From Schizophyllum amplum (Eukaryota > Basidiomycota > Agaricomycetes > Agaricales > Schizophyllaceae), in contig VDMD01000004.1 of the NCBI GenBank assembly GCA_007026445.1, positions 1,860,001 through 1,924,000 of the forward strand: a stretch of 64,000 bases of DNA, given 5' to 3'. The position numbers were made by a program, and so were the translations under genes. The notes under the pieces were generated by a model. The model had not been told where the DNA came from. It was given only the letters and a program-made list of their open reading frames with translations, and did no database searches. Below, piece by piece: positions 31,194 to 42,811 of this stretch. Position 1 is the first letter of the stretch. Every line of letters begins with the position of its first letter.

Positions 31194-33844
31194 ATGTCCG
31201 CCATCCCCGCACCCTCCCTCGTCAAGGAGGAGTGGCCGGACGCCGACTTTGATCTCCCCGAGGGCGACCACCTGCACGCCATGTCGGACAAGGAGGATGA
31301 CGACGATATGGACTGGGACGCCGAAATGGACCTCGGCGCGACCGCAGGTGCATCCGCCAAGCCACCAGTCCGCGGGATCATCGCCCGCCCGCTCGGCGCT
31401 GGCAGCGTCAGAGGTATGACGACGATACGCCCGCCGCTGCCATCCACGTCCGACTTCGACGATGACGATGACGACGAAGGCGTGTCCACCATCAAAGTCG
31501 CCGCCCTCCCGAAACCCATCCCACGACCGCCCTCCAAGCAGCAGGAGCGGCCACCAGTGATCGACGAGGATTTCGAAGACGCCTTCGCATTGCCGTCGGA
31601 TCTCACCCAGCTGTCACTCGCACCTTTGTCGCTTAACCACCGCTCATCAAAGACCTCTTTGGAGTGGGGCGACAAAGATCACACATCATCCTCCCAGTCA
31701 TCCGACGCTTACTCCACCCTTGGCCTCGCGGATGCCTCGCCGTCGTCCAACTCGGCCAGCTCCGTGTCCCTACCTGACACGGAAACCGAGGACGACGACG
31801 ACAGTGAAGGTGACCTCGACGGGCTCGTCATCCCCACCGACCTCTTTGACTCGGGCGCAAAGAAGCTGACGAAGCTGCTCGATAAGAAGAAAGAGGAGAT
31901 GTATGGCGTGCAGCAGGTCAAGGTGGCCACCGCACCCGAAGAAGACTTCGAGTCCGGCCTGGTCATCGATGATGACGTCGAGCTCAGCCCCAGCCGCCTG
32001 CTCTACACCCACCAGCAGCAGCAAACCTCCCGCGTCAACTATGGCCGCAGTAATAGCTTCCCCATCAACAAACCCTCCTCCCTTCGCCCTCCCTCACGGA
32101 CAAGGTCCGAAAACCGAGCAAAGAGCCCCGCCAACCCCCCGCCATCGTCGACGCGCCAGCTCTCGAAGATTCGCCTATCACCGTCCCCTCCACTGCGACA
32201 TACCGCCCGCTCTCAGACCTTCGGGTCTTTGGGCAACGCCAACCCACCACCATCACCCTTCCTCGTCCCCAAACCGGGCAGTCTGCGCGGTCAGAAGTCC
32301 GCAACGGGATTGAAATCCCCCTCGCCCGCATCCACATCACGGCTTACTCGCAAAGCCTCGCTGTCTTCGCTTATGGACACGAGTCAGGCGTCAGGCTCTG
32401 GCTCCGTGTCCAGCAGTGGATCGGCGAAGGCACGATACGAGGAGCCGACCGCGGCGTCCCGAGCGAAAATACACAAACACTCGGCGACGACTCGAGTAAG
32501 TGGGACTAAATTCGAAGTACCACCGACGCGACCATCCACGCCGTCGTCAAACCCTGCCGCCCTACGGCTCACGATGCCAACACAGGGTAGCCGGACAGGC
32601 AAGCTCCGGCCTGCGCTGTCCTCGGTGTTCAGTCCCACCGCCTCTGGTCCCCAATCTCCCATGTTCCGCACCAGCTCCCCTGCACCCCGTCCCCCGTCGA
32701 GCCTATCGAAGCAAGCGTCCCGACCACCTACAGCCCCGCCAGCTGCGCCCAGGCTATTGCGGAAGCCGAAGCGCGCGCGGACATATGGTGACGGCACCGA
32801 GCTGGACGGGTTCGATGATCTCCCCACCGACCGCGACAAGGAGGGTCGATTCCGCATAGAGCCGAAAGGCTACGGTAATCGCATACCTGGAGGGACGTAT
32901 CAGTCTAAGACGGGCACGATTCGTAGAAAGGGTCGATCAACGAGCAGCAGTGGTAAGTCCTTTCGTCCTTTTACTTTTGTGCCCATCCTCATACGGTCTT
33001 CAGAAAACCTCCACACTGCATTCTTGGCGACCACGAATCTGCCGAAACGTACCAAGACGAGTGACAACCCTTCAAAGAAGAAGAAGACCAATGCTGGCTC
33101 TCCCTCTAAGAGCGGGCTGCCGAGGAGAAAACCCACTCTCATCCGCAACTTGGGTGGCATTGGTGGGCCGAAAGGTACGCCAGTGACATATCGAGCTATA
33201 ACCTGCAACTAACATCTCGTAGTCATTGGGGACATGAAATGGAATCCCCATACCTTCGATGGGAGGGTAATGACCAGGCTCTGCGCGACTTCGATGCCGC
33301 GACGGGCACGTCAACACGACCGGCCCTCATCACACACCTTACCGGATCCTCCATCGGGTCCCCGGTCGGCTCCTTCGCCTCTGGCGCACGGATAGTGGGA
33401 AATATGATCTTCGATCCCCAGCGGATGTGCTGGATATCGACATTACCGCCAGAGGACGAGGAGCCGGACGTGTTCGCCAACATGGCGGACGACGAAGGCG
33501 ACGATGCCTGGGAGACGAAGGGCGGCACGATACGGGCGTCGTTGGGTAGCACGACGTCCGAGGCATCGGCGACGTCCACCAGCACCGGCTCCCCACCACG
33601 GAGCATCTCGCGCAGCCACATGCGGACCGTGTCCGAGTCCGGCAGCGAGCACGAGCTCGGATCTCGTGCGTCGCTCGTGTGCGACATCGACGACAACTTC
33701 GTCGAGAACACACGGCGAGCGGAGGAGCGGCACCGGCAGGAGATGCGGAATTGGAAGAGCGCACTGACACGCCAGGACGTGTTCGAAGCGCCCGACCGCA
33801 CCTACCTGTTCGAGATCCGCGCACTGGCTACGCGACAGTATTGA
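31194..33844 (+). CDS. BYR4: BYR4/BFA1-like septation and mitotic-exit GAP subunit
   Basis: Byr4/Bfa1 pairs with Cdc16/Bub2 as the GAP for the Spg1/Tem1 GTPase that gates septation and mitotic exit at spindle poles. Start at 31194 (MSAIPAPSLVKEEWPDADFD). The N-terminus is acidic (DKEDDDDMDWDAEMDLG, DFEDAFALPSDLTQLSL). The middle is long, Ser/Pro-rich and basic. The conserved C-terminus reads PRRKPTLIRNLGGIGGPK, VIGDMKWNPHTF-RWEGNDQA, LRDFDAATG, GARIVGNMIFDPQRMCWIS and PEDEEPDVFANMADDE, ending EAPDRTYLFEIRALATRQY. Two short introns sit in the 3' half. One missing C at about 33257 (TTCGATGG for TTCCGATGG) separates NPHTF from RWEGND, a motif that should be continuous. About 850 residues. Confidence 0.85.
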
Positions 33845-34218
33845 TCACGATGGACTATGATGACCGCTACGTGATGGTTTCTCTTCTCTGGCTCCTACAT
33901 TATGCGCCTTTTATTCGGTGGATTTGGGACTTTGTCCATACGTCGCGTCCCGACGAAAAGCTTGTTGTGTGTTACTGTACCATCCGCGTTCTTGTAAATG
34001 GCCCTTACCCCTTGGTCCTTCCTTTGCTTCGTTTCTTCGTTCCTATGTCCACTGTTCTCGCTTTCGATTATGTATCCCACCCACTCACACTATGGAGAAT
34101 TATGACACACTCACTTTTGAAAGCCGTTTGCTGGTGTGAAGAGTGAACTCGAACTTCGACTTGTGAGATCGGTGGGCGCCTATCGGCTTTAGACCGATCT
34201 GCTTCCCGCCGCCATCCT
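33845..34218. other. Intergenic; UreD promoter
   Basis: No gene seen. GAACTCGAACTTCGACTT at about 34145-34162, 57-75 nt before the UreD start, matches the recurrent promoter element. Confidence 0.45.
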
Positions 34219-35169
34219 ATGGCCAAGCTGGAGGCTGGCACTGGCCGCATATGCCTCTCCCTGCTCGACTCGACGGCCGTGTTCTCTGAGCTCTCGGCAA
34301 CGTATCCCCTAAAGCTCTTATCCCCACGAACATCGCCACAGAACGTCTCGGTGGTGTATGTCCTGAGCTATGGCGGCGGCCTCGTTGGAGGAGATCGGGT
34401 CTCCTTGTCTGTCGCTGTGCAGCGCGATGCGGTCCTTGTAATGTTGTCGCAGGTACGCGAATCATAGAATATGTTGGTTGTCTTTCTGCAGGCTCATGAT
34501 GAGCAGGGATCTACCAAAGTCTTCAAGGCTCGGCCGGGACAGAGGCTTGCCAAAGTGCAGACTGACGCGCACTCATCCGTCACTGTGCAGGCCTTCACAT
34601 TCACCGTCTCCGACCGCAGCTGCGTATTCCTCCTCCCTGACCCGGTCACCTGCTTCCGGGCCGCGTCGTACAATCAGATTCAGACGTTCCGCCTCGCGCG
34701 CGACGCGTCCCTCGTCGTCCTCGACTGGATCACGTCCGGACGCAAGACGCTAGGCGAGGACTGGCTCTTCGCGCGGTACTACAGCGTCAACGAGATCTTC
34801 GTCGAGGGGCGGCGGGTTGCGCGCGACGCGATGCTGCTTGAGGAGACGCCGGAGGACCCACGCGTGCCTGCTCGGACGCTCGCGCAGCGGCTTGCGCCAT
34901 ACTCCTGCTACGCGATGCTCTTGCTGTTCGGCCCTGCGACGCGGGAGGTGGTGCAGGACTTGCAGGAGCAGTACGCGAAGATCGCGGTCTTCAAGACGGC
35001 GGCGCCGGAGGATCTGCTGTGGTCGCTCAGCAGCATCGATGGGGGCAACGGTGCGGTCGTGCGAGTAGCAGGGAAGGAGACAGAGGCCGTCAAGATCTGG
35101 CTGAAGGATGCACTTCGCAAGTTGGAGACTGTTGTAGGCCCGGATGTCTACCAACGAACATTTGTTTGA
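34219..35169 (+). CDS. ureD: Urease accessory protein UreD
   Basis: Chaperone subunit that, with UreF and UreG, loads nickel into urease in the cytosol. Start at 34219 (MAKLEAGTGRICLSLLDSTA). Family motifs: VSVVYVLSYGGGLVGGDRVS, VAVQRDAVLVMLSQ-GSTKVFKARPGQRLAKV (spliced), FLLPDPVTCFRAASYNQIQT, LVVLDWITSGRKTLGEDWLF and YSVNEIFVEGRRVARDAMLL. The single intron is best ended at GATGAGCAG (about 34506), which gives the family's LxQGSTKVFK; an earlier AG would add AHDEQ. About 298 residues, normal length, frame intact. It lies next to a Dal5-like permease. Urease itself is not in the window. Confidence 0.92.
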
Positions 35170-35771
35170 CTTGACTTTCTCCTTCCTCTGATACGTACGG
35201 CCCCTCCCGCACGTCTTCCATCGCGCGAGCTGTGCCCGACCAATAGCCTGAGCGGTGGCAAGATGAGCAGTGTATGACCGCTTCCAACTTGGTATGTGGA
35301 TCGTCCTAGCCTCCGGACTTGCTCTGACTGCTTGCAAGGTATACGACCTGGCGAACTCGCCCGCGGTCTCCATGTCAGAGCGAGCTTGATCGGCGCCGCG
35401 ATGAGTCTGACTCTGGATAAAGGGGAAAGCCCACCTTTGGTCTTCAACGTCCGGCTTGACGACTGGCTTCCACTTGTAAGCGCGACGCCCCCAATAGCTC
35501 TGTACACTATGCGCATTGACCAGTGTACAGTGTACACTACCAGTGTTGAGACTATATACCTATCTGCACTCGCCTGCGGCCTTACTTTACTGCGACGGGA
35601 CTTGCTTCTCTCAGCGGCCGACGGCGCTCTCACGCCCCCACCATGTCGACTGCATATCATGATCACGCGGGTCTGACGTTCTTTATCAAGCGCCCGACGC
35701 GTATATAGGCTAGCGCCGTCTGTGGAGCCAGAGGCCCTTCCTTCGAGGCCGCCTGTTCGCAGTCGACCACC
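35170..35771. other. Intergenic between UreD and the MFS permease
   Basis: A 126-codon plus-strand ORF (35296-35676) contains LTLDKGESPPLVFNVRLDDW but shows no domain or splice context I can support. A cluster of GTGTACA/TGTACAC units lies at about 35500-35540, and a TATA-like TATATAGG at 35702-35709, 63 nt before the MFS start. Confidence 0.4.
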
Positions 35772-38122
35772 ATGAAAAGCGATAGTGATCGCGAGTCAAC
35801 TTCGGCCAGTGCTGAGAAGGATGTTGTCGTCACAGACGTCCCCAGCGGCAGACAAGACGTCTACCGCCCGGACGTCAATCTCGAGGCATGTAATATTGAT
35901 GAGAAGAAACTGCTGAGGAAAGTAGACTGGCATGTCATCCCCTGGCTGGCGCTTCTGTACCTCCTCAACTTTCTGGACCGCGGGAACGTTGGCAATGCAA
36001 AGGCAGGTGCTCGTGTTGGTGGCAGGTGCTCGACATGCTTGACTGACCTTTTCTTATAGCTCTATGGTCTGGAAGCCGACCTGGGCATAACAGACACTCA
36101 ATACCTCGTCGCCCTAACTGTCTTCTTCTTCCCTTATGCGCTGTTGGAGGTAGGAGGCAATAAAGCCGACTCCTTCGGGAAGATTGACATCGCCCCAGCC
36201 AGCGACCAATGTACTTCTGCGAAGACTGAAGCCCTCCTACTTCCTCTCATTTATGATTGTATCATGGGGCATCGTCATGGTGAGGCCTTGCATCTCTGTC
36301 TCTGCACTAGATGATTCTAATCCTCGCTTGTATATAGACCCTGCACGGGGTTATGCACGATTACGGTGGCCTAGTCAGTAAGTGTACGATACGCCCAAGC
36401 ATGGACGATATTGAGATCTGTCCCGACAGCGTGCCGTGTTTTATTGGGGCTCTTCGAGTCGGGCATGTACCCAGGGATTGTGTTCTACATATCCAGGTAC
36501 AGCATTCCGCCATTTTGCTACACGTTTCGAAGCTGAAGGCGGCTGCAGCTGGTACAAACGGTCCGAGCTGGGTTCGCGAGTTGCCCTGTTCTTCACGTCT
36601 GCAACCGTTGCCGGTGCTTTCAGTCAGTCCTTCATCTGTCGCAATCCCATATACCTTCTCAATTCAAATCCTACAGGCGGTCTTCTTGCAACTGCCATCC
36701 AGAACATGCACGGCATTGGTGGCAAGCCGGGCTGGGCATGGATCTTCATCCTTGAAGGTCTCTTCACCGTTATAATCGGTGTTTTCTCTCTCTGGGTCAT
36801 ACAAGACTTCCCCGAGACGGCGAAATTCCTGAGCGATGAAGAGCGTACGTGCGAATGTGAATGCTCTGTACCGGACTAACATTGAGTCAATGCAGGTGTC
36901 TTCATCGTACGCAGACTACAAGACGATATGAAGGTGTCGGCGTCCGGCGAGAAGTTCAACAGCAAGTACATCTGGCAGAGTTTGACCGACTGGAAGACGT
37001 GGGCAGCGAGTAAGTGTTCGGCTTTCTTCAAGTCAGAATAGCACTGAGCGTTGCTGCGCAGTGGGCATTTATGCAGGATTGTGAGTGCCACATTCATTTC
37101 GGTCTTCGTATCCGGTGAGACTCACAGTTGGCGATCCGACAGCGATGGCCCTCTTTTCGCCTTCTCGCTGTTCACGCCCACCATTATTAACCAGCTCGGG
37201 TACACGGCCACGGTCGCGAATCTACTGTCCGTTCCCGTATACGTGTGGGCGTGTCTCGTCACCGTCTTCATCGGCTTCCTTGGTGACCGCATCAGCCATC
37301 GCGCATACATCAACCTGTAGGTCACCATGTGTGTTTGCCCGTTCTATAGTGAGCTGATTCTGCGTCTTTAGGTGCTTGTTTGGTACCGGTAAGATGCTGC
37401 GAAGCTATGCAACCGCGTGCTCCATCTTACCAGATGTTCAGGATTGATTGGCTACATTATCCTCATCGCGTCGAGGAACGCTGCACTTAGCTACTTCGCC
37501 GTTTATCTCGCTGCATCGTACGTGTCTTCGTGACAGCTCCATGGCTCGTCTTTGACGTATTCCTCAACAGCGCTATCTATCCAACTATTCGTAAGTGAAT
37601 GTAATTAAAAGGTGTGCATTGTTTTGATCAGCATCCTCCACGATATACAGCCAACTCCGTGTAAGTCATGTCCGCCTGCCTCTCGTCCGCCGTTGAACAA
37701 TCCACAGCGCCTGGGTAGCCGGAAATGTGGAAGGCGCGTATAAGCGCAGCGTTACGCTTGGCATGGCCATAGGCTTTGGCAACCTGAACGGTGCGGTAAC
37801 GTCGAATGTCTACGTACGTCTTTTCGCCCCCCTTTCTGTTCACGAACTGGATCTCTCTGTACAGCGCGCGAACGACAAGCCCTGGTACCCTCTTGGCCAC
37901 GGCATCGTCCTCGCCTATATCGCCATCGGATTCATTTGCTCAGCCCTCTTCCTCGTCGGTCTCAAACGCGAGAACGCCGCCAAGGAGCGAGGCGAGCGAG
38001 ACGAGATCATCGATGGCGTGGTCAACGAGCTCGCTCACGAAAAGAATGGCACTTACACGACCGTGGAACAGGCAAGGATTGACAAGGGCGACGCATGGAG
38101 CGGATTCAAGTATACATATTGA
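35772..38122 (+). CDS. MFS permease, allantoate/anion:cation symporter (Dal5-type) family
   Basis: Plasma-membrane proton-coupled importer of small organic anions. Dal5 carries allantoate and ureidosuccinate, and relatives carry vitamins. Start at 35772 (MKSDSDRESTSASAEKDVVV). TM1 region VIPWLALLYLLNFLDRGNVG-NAK is the family signature. Following exons give LYGLEADLGITDTQYLVALT, FFFPYALLE, SYFLSFMIVSWGIVM, TLHGVMHDYGGLV, CRVLLGLFESGMYPGIVFYI-SSWYKRSELG, GLLATAIQNMHGIGGKPGWA, FILEGLFTVIIGVFSLWVIQ-DFP, FAFSLFTPTIINQLGYTA, AGNVEGAYKRSVTLGMAIGF and GIVLAYIAIGFICSALFLVG. Twelve TM segments are expected. The gene is split by many introns, some flanking exons of only about 20-30 nt near 37570-37660, where my reading is least sure. 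Confidence 0.87.
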
Positions 38123-38190
38123 ATAATGTACGGTAGTCCTTGGATAGTGACGTGTACAGTGACATGGGTGTACAACATGTGAGAGTGCAT

Positions 38191-39706
38191 CTACAAGGAA
38201 ACCCTCTTCGATGGCCGGACGTCGTGAACGTTGTCCTCCGCCTTCCTCTTACGAGAAGCAACGTCCGGCGTATGAGATCGACTGAGCGGCGCGGCGCCAC
38301 TCCTCCTCTTTGCGTGTAGCTCTGCGTGGCAAGTGGCGTGATATAACTGCAGATGAACGATCAGCAAAGCAATTTAGCATGCGAGGCGAAAGACGTACTG
38401 TTTCACCGTCCTTCATCGCATTAGTCCACACCCACTCCTCCTCATCTTCCAGAAACTCCGTCTTGAAAGCGTCATAGCATACAGGACAAGTTAACGGCTT
38501 CGTCTCGTCGCCGACCGGAATTATAACGTGCAGCTTCTGCAATTCCTCTATGCGACGCTGCTCGGCGAGCTTGGTCTCGTACTCGTGATGAAGGGCGCGC
38601 TGCTTGCCCTTTGGGTCCACCGACGTTACCCAGTCCTGCGAGCACTTGTCAGCACTTGTCGTCCTTGGAAAGGGAAGATAACATACCTCACGATCGACGA
38701 ACAGGCTTCGGCTAAATCCACGGCCCTCACTCGACTGAAACTGACGGTTCTGACGGAAGTGCACATCAAGATGGGTCTGGTACGCCTGCTTTCCCTCTGT
38801 GGAGTCTTGAAACCGTTGTGCACATTGCCGGCACTTGACGGGCAAATTGTCGTAAAATAGTTGACCGAGTACGTCTCTAGGAGATACGCTGAGGGTGCAC
38901 GATAAGCAGACGATCCTGAGGGAAAGAAACAATTTCGTACCTTGTACGCTGCAGATCCCGCAGCAACACCTTCTGGCGCATTAGCTTGCGCGTATACTTT
39001 CCTTGGTCGCTGAGCTCCTTTCCAGTATGGTCGACGTCCATGGCCTCGCCTGTCAACTCTGGCTTCACTGAACTCGGATTACCCTGCTGACTGGCGGTGC
39101 CGATCACGCCGGATCTCACAAGGCCAAGCAGGGCATTCTCAAGGCTCGATGATTGAGGAGCAGGTACAGGGTGGCTAACTACGGAAGGATAAGATGAGGG
39201 AGGGGCCATCGGGACAGCAGGTGCTATCGGCGGCCGTTGCCATGCGGGAGGTTGAGGTGCAGTTGAGGTGCTGAGAAGGGTGCGCAGCTGGTGGTGGATG
39301 GCTTGAAGGTCTGATGCTGATACCCCAGCTTGCACGACGGCGCGAAGCTATGGGATACGTCAGTGAACAGTTGAAAACGAAACGTGGTACACGCCTGGCA
39401 GAGGACATAATGGTCGTTCTGCGCCTTGACGTCGAAGGGGTTATATTGGCCGTAGATCTGCTTCTGCTGGATAGCATGCTCAAGCTCGCTCAGCACCTGC
39501 CATGCGGTCAAGCCATTGGCCCGACCACCAGACTTGAATTTCTGCTGCTTCTGATGTTTCTGCTGCTTTCGGATACCACCATACCCGTTGGTGGAGGTGG
39601 AAGGGCGAGGACGATTCTGAACGGGGCCAGGGCCTTGTGGTCCACGTTGCGTGGCGTACTGGAATGGAGCGCTGACATGAGGCTGACCGTACATGAACGA
39701 TGCCAT
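38191..39706 (-). CDS. PCF11-like zinc-finger protein without N-terminal CID
   Basis: Resembles the C-terminal half of Pcf11, the cleavage factor IA subunit for mRNA 3' ends. Start at 39706 (MASFMYGQPHVSAPFQYATQ). A Gln/Gly/Pro-rich N-terminus is followed by AGVSASDLQAIHHQLRTLLS and SSLENALLGLVRSGVIGTA. The conserved part is RDVLGQLFYDNLPVKCRQCA-QRFQDSTEGKQAYQTHLDVH, a C2H2-type finger, then DWVTSVDPKG, HVIIPVGDETKPLTCPVCYD, EEEWVWTNAMKDGETV-LYHATCHAEL (second zinc site) and a basic tail RPSKRVSL. Introns at about 38340-38400, 38640-38700, 38890-38945 and 39330-39350 are canonical. The CTD-interacting domain that usually opens Pcf11 is absent; the next gene upstream is CLPTM1. Confidence 0.75.
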
Positions 39707-40166
39707 GATTCAATCGCTTATAGGAGCTGAGATATAGAATTCCGAAACGATAAGGAGCAAATCGTGCTGGATCGCGACGGACGGGACGATATAAAAGTCG
39801 AAGTGGACCTGGGATGGGCGTTGGTGAAGACCGCAATTTGATGTCCAAGCGCCGTGAGCCGCGCTTATAAAGGAATCTCGCCGGCATATGCCGAAGTTCT
39901 CACGGCGCTCTGCATGCACTGGCATTCAAGTTGAAGTTCATGACCGCTGTTAGTCCTCCATATCGGGCCCGTGTAGGTCTTTGTGACAGTGATAGGCTTT
40001 TGATAGTGCTAATCAAGTATTGTTCCACTAGTGGGACAAGGTGGGGACAAGGGTAGACAAAGGATGCTTCAGCGACACCAGCCGCTCGACACAGTTGTGT
40101 ATCCCGGGCCTAGGGCCTACTACTGACTACAGAAAGAGAGCACATATGAGTACAACAGATCCATCT
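39707..40166. other. Intergenic, PCF11-like promoter side
   Basis: ATTCAAGTTGAAGTTCAT at about 39924-39941 matches the recurrent promoter element in inverse orientation. No CID-coding sequence is visible here. Confidence 0.45.
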
Positions 40167-42505
40167 TTATCTAGTCTTCTTAGTCTCCGCTGGTGCACCA
40201 TCCTCGCTCTTCTCCTTGACAGCATCCACGTCGCCCGCCATGACCTGGCCGTATTCGTTGACCCGCTTGGGATCGATGCGGTAGATCCAGCGCTGCACGA
40301 CATCAGTAATGACAGCAGAACGACAGTGCGCATATACTGACCTGGTAGAGGAATATCAAGAACACGACGTCGTCCCGGAAGCAAGCCAGTCTGTGCAGAA
40401 TGGGCATTTTGATGCAGAAGGCGAAGAAGTCGTCGACGACGGTCGAAAGCGTCTTGTACACCATGGCCTTTATAGGCATGTGCGCGACACTCTTCAGCTT
40501 GTAGTTGATGATAAGCTGGATACACGTTAGCACGGACTATCTGTCGATAAGCAGATAAAAATGTAGCTGACCTGCGGCACAAGCTGCGCAAACCCGAACA
40601 TATACACGAAGGAGGTGAGTGTGCCGATGATGAAGCTATACCATCCACGGTGGCTCCCGTAGACGAGCGAGTAGCTAAGTGACGTTCAGCTTTACCAAAC
40701 TTTCAAGACGTACCGAAAGAACTCACACAGTGTATCCCATAAGAAGAGGGATGGCGACATACGAGACGTAGCGGAAGGCAAGTTTATCGTACTCCTGTGT
40801 CTTCTTCTCGTCCTCGCTCAGAACATGCTTGTCTGAGTTGGGCGTCAGTACGACACTGATGATTGCCTCGAACACAGACCTTTAAACTCCACCTTGTAAG
40901 GGATGAGCTTTCCGGGAGCCGGAGTGATGACGGTGTCAACAGCCTTAGTGATCTTCCACGCCTCGACGAGTATACCTATACCAGACGTAAACAGAATCAT
41001 CCAACTCGTTTCCTCGTTGTTGTCGATGAGATAGAGCAGGATGATGATTTGTGTGACCACGTTGACGATGATTGTGCTAGAACGCTCGTCAGGATCAAAG
41101 ACGGCGAAACATGAATATTGAACGCACCGTACGGACACGCCAACCATTTCCTGCTTGTTGCGCCAATGGGAGACGTCCGACGAGAACGCCAGGAATTCGA
41201 ACCTGAGCAACCGTAAGACTGGTAACAGCACGATGTAAGCTCGACTCACAGCATATGCAGGACTGTGACGAAACCCGTGAGCGCAAGGAAGTAGGGATTC
41301 GTCTCGAGCAACATCCGCTTGATCTCATCGAATTCTGCGCCTCCGCCCCCCTGTTGCTTCGCTGCCTCGTTGAAGCTAGCAGTCATGGTCGTGAACAGGT
41401 TGAACTTCATGTAGGACATCGGCTGGAAGGTGACCTGCAACGGGAGCACTGTCGTCGTGGAGTTGATCTCCTCGTAGTGCGACTTTAGGTGCCAGAACTC
41501 GTTGAAGAAGACGATAGGCTTGTAGTACAAGCTAACGTCGCCTTTAGCGTCCTTCTTGGGCGCCCAGGCGACATCTGCACCAAGATATGAGCGACATGAC
41601 TGGAATGGGAGTAGAAGAGCACGCACGCTGAGCAGCAGGAGCAGCGAGCTGGGCAATGTTGATGGGCGGTGCGTCAGAAACGAGCGCAAGAGTAACATTG
41701 CGATGCCAATGCGGGACGATGACCTCGGGCTCTTCCTCCTCTTCCTCCCCATCGGCAGACGACAACAGGTTCTTCTCCTTCCGCACGCGGTGCTTGGGGT
41801 AGTACGGCGTCAACACTGCCCGCGTATGTCAGCCTTGCCTCGCGCATTGTCTGCGCAAACACGTACATTTTCGGACATGATGCATATTCTGCGGGTTGAA
41901 CGCGTCCGACTCTGGGTCCAAACTCGCATGGTTCTTCAGCACATACACGTCCGCAAAGAGCGACCCGTTCTTGTGCGTCACGAACTCGGGCAGCCGGATG
42001 TCCAGGTCGATTGTGCGGCTATCGGTCCAGTCGCCGAACGTAACGTTCTCCCATGCAATGTGCGGGAGGGGTTCGCGGTCCCCACGGTACTTCTGCGACA
42101 GGACGTCGCTACCGCGAGGGGAGGTCGAGAAGTAGACGTGGACATCAAGGGGTTGGTGAAGCCCCCATTCCAAAGTCGCCGTGGTGGGGGCGCCGGGCGT
42201 CTGCGCAACAGGCGCACCCCCGGGGGATGCTACCTGAGTGTCTGGCTTCGCAGGAGCCTTGGGAGCAAGGTACTTGGTGGCTATCGTACAACAGAAAAAG
42301 GAAGGTAAGTATCCTCCATTCCGTAAGCAATCAGCAGGGGACGCACCGAGCTGAGTTACAGCAAACACCAGTACCATTTGCTGAGCGGGGTCAGCTCCTT
42401 GTTAATGAGTGCCAGATTTAGTGTACACACCTTCACCATCCCCCATATCTTGTTCCCTCCCTCTTCACCTTGAGCGGCTGGCGCCGCTACTTCGCGTTCA
42501 GACAT
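40167..42505 (-). CDS. CLPTM1: CLPTM1 family multi-pass membrane protein
   Basis: Conserved ER/Golgi-type multi-pass membrane protein; the human relative controls GABA-A receptor trafficking, and related proteins scramble lipids. Start at 42505 (MSEREVAAPAAQGEEGGNKI). After KQMVLVFAVTQL, the lumenal domain reads FVTHKNGSLFADVYVLKNHA, VIVPHWHRNVTLALVSD, YYKPIVFFNEFWHLKSHYEE, INSTTTVLPLQVTFQPMSYM. The membrane part follows: FEFLAFSSDVSHWRNKQEMV-GVSVR, IIVNVVTQIIILLYLIDNNE-ETSW, IEAWK-type helix GILVEAWKITKAVD, YVAIPLLMGYTVYSLVYG, TSFVYMFGFAQLVPQLIINY, KLKSVAHMPIKAMVYKTLST and DDFFAFCIKMPILHRLACFR-DDVVFLIFLYQRWIYRIDPKRVNE is the family's closing motif. Lys/Glu-rich tail. No frameshift seen. About 640 residues. 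Confidence 0.92.
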
Positions 42506-42811
42506 GATGGGCGTGTCGAACAAAGCAGGTCGGCGCCGATCGCTGTCGTGGCGCGTCGATGCCGCCGGCCCGCCCCACGCGCCTGCATGCCACAAAATGG
42601 CGTCTTTAGTGGCGAGCGGCGCCATATCTTGGAGCGCGTCGCTCTCAAAGCGCATCGACTCGACGCGCGAGACTTGGTAGCCCTTCAAAGCATCATTATC
42701 CGACTCCGACACTTTACTACAGTCCCAGGGAGTGGAGATTCGACAGTCTAAGATACATATGCGAGATAGCAAAATGAACGACGTTCAGGTGGCATTGATG
42801 GATGAGATAAA
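42506..42811. other. Intergenic, CLPTM1 promoter and m-AAA protease 3' flank
   Basis: About 300 nt between tandem minus-strand genes. No feature seen. Confidence 0.4.

Noticed and set aside
34750..35373. 207-codon minus-strand ORF
   Set aside because: Antisense shadow of UreD, with Arg/Leu-rich composition typical of reversed GC-rich exons.
35296..35676. 126-codon plus-strand ORF between UreD and the MFS gene
   Set aside because: Some protein-like sequence, but no family, no upstream exon and no promoter that I could support.
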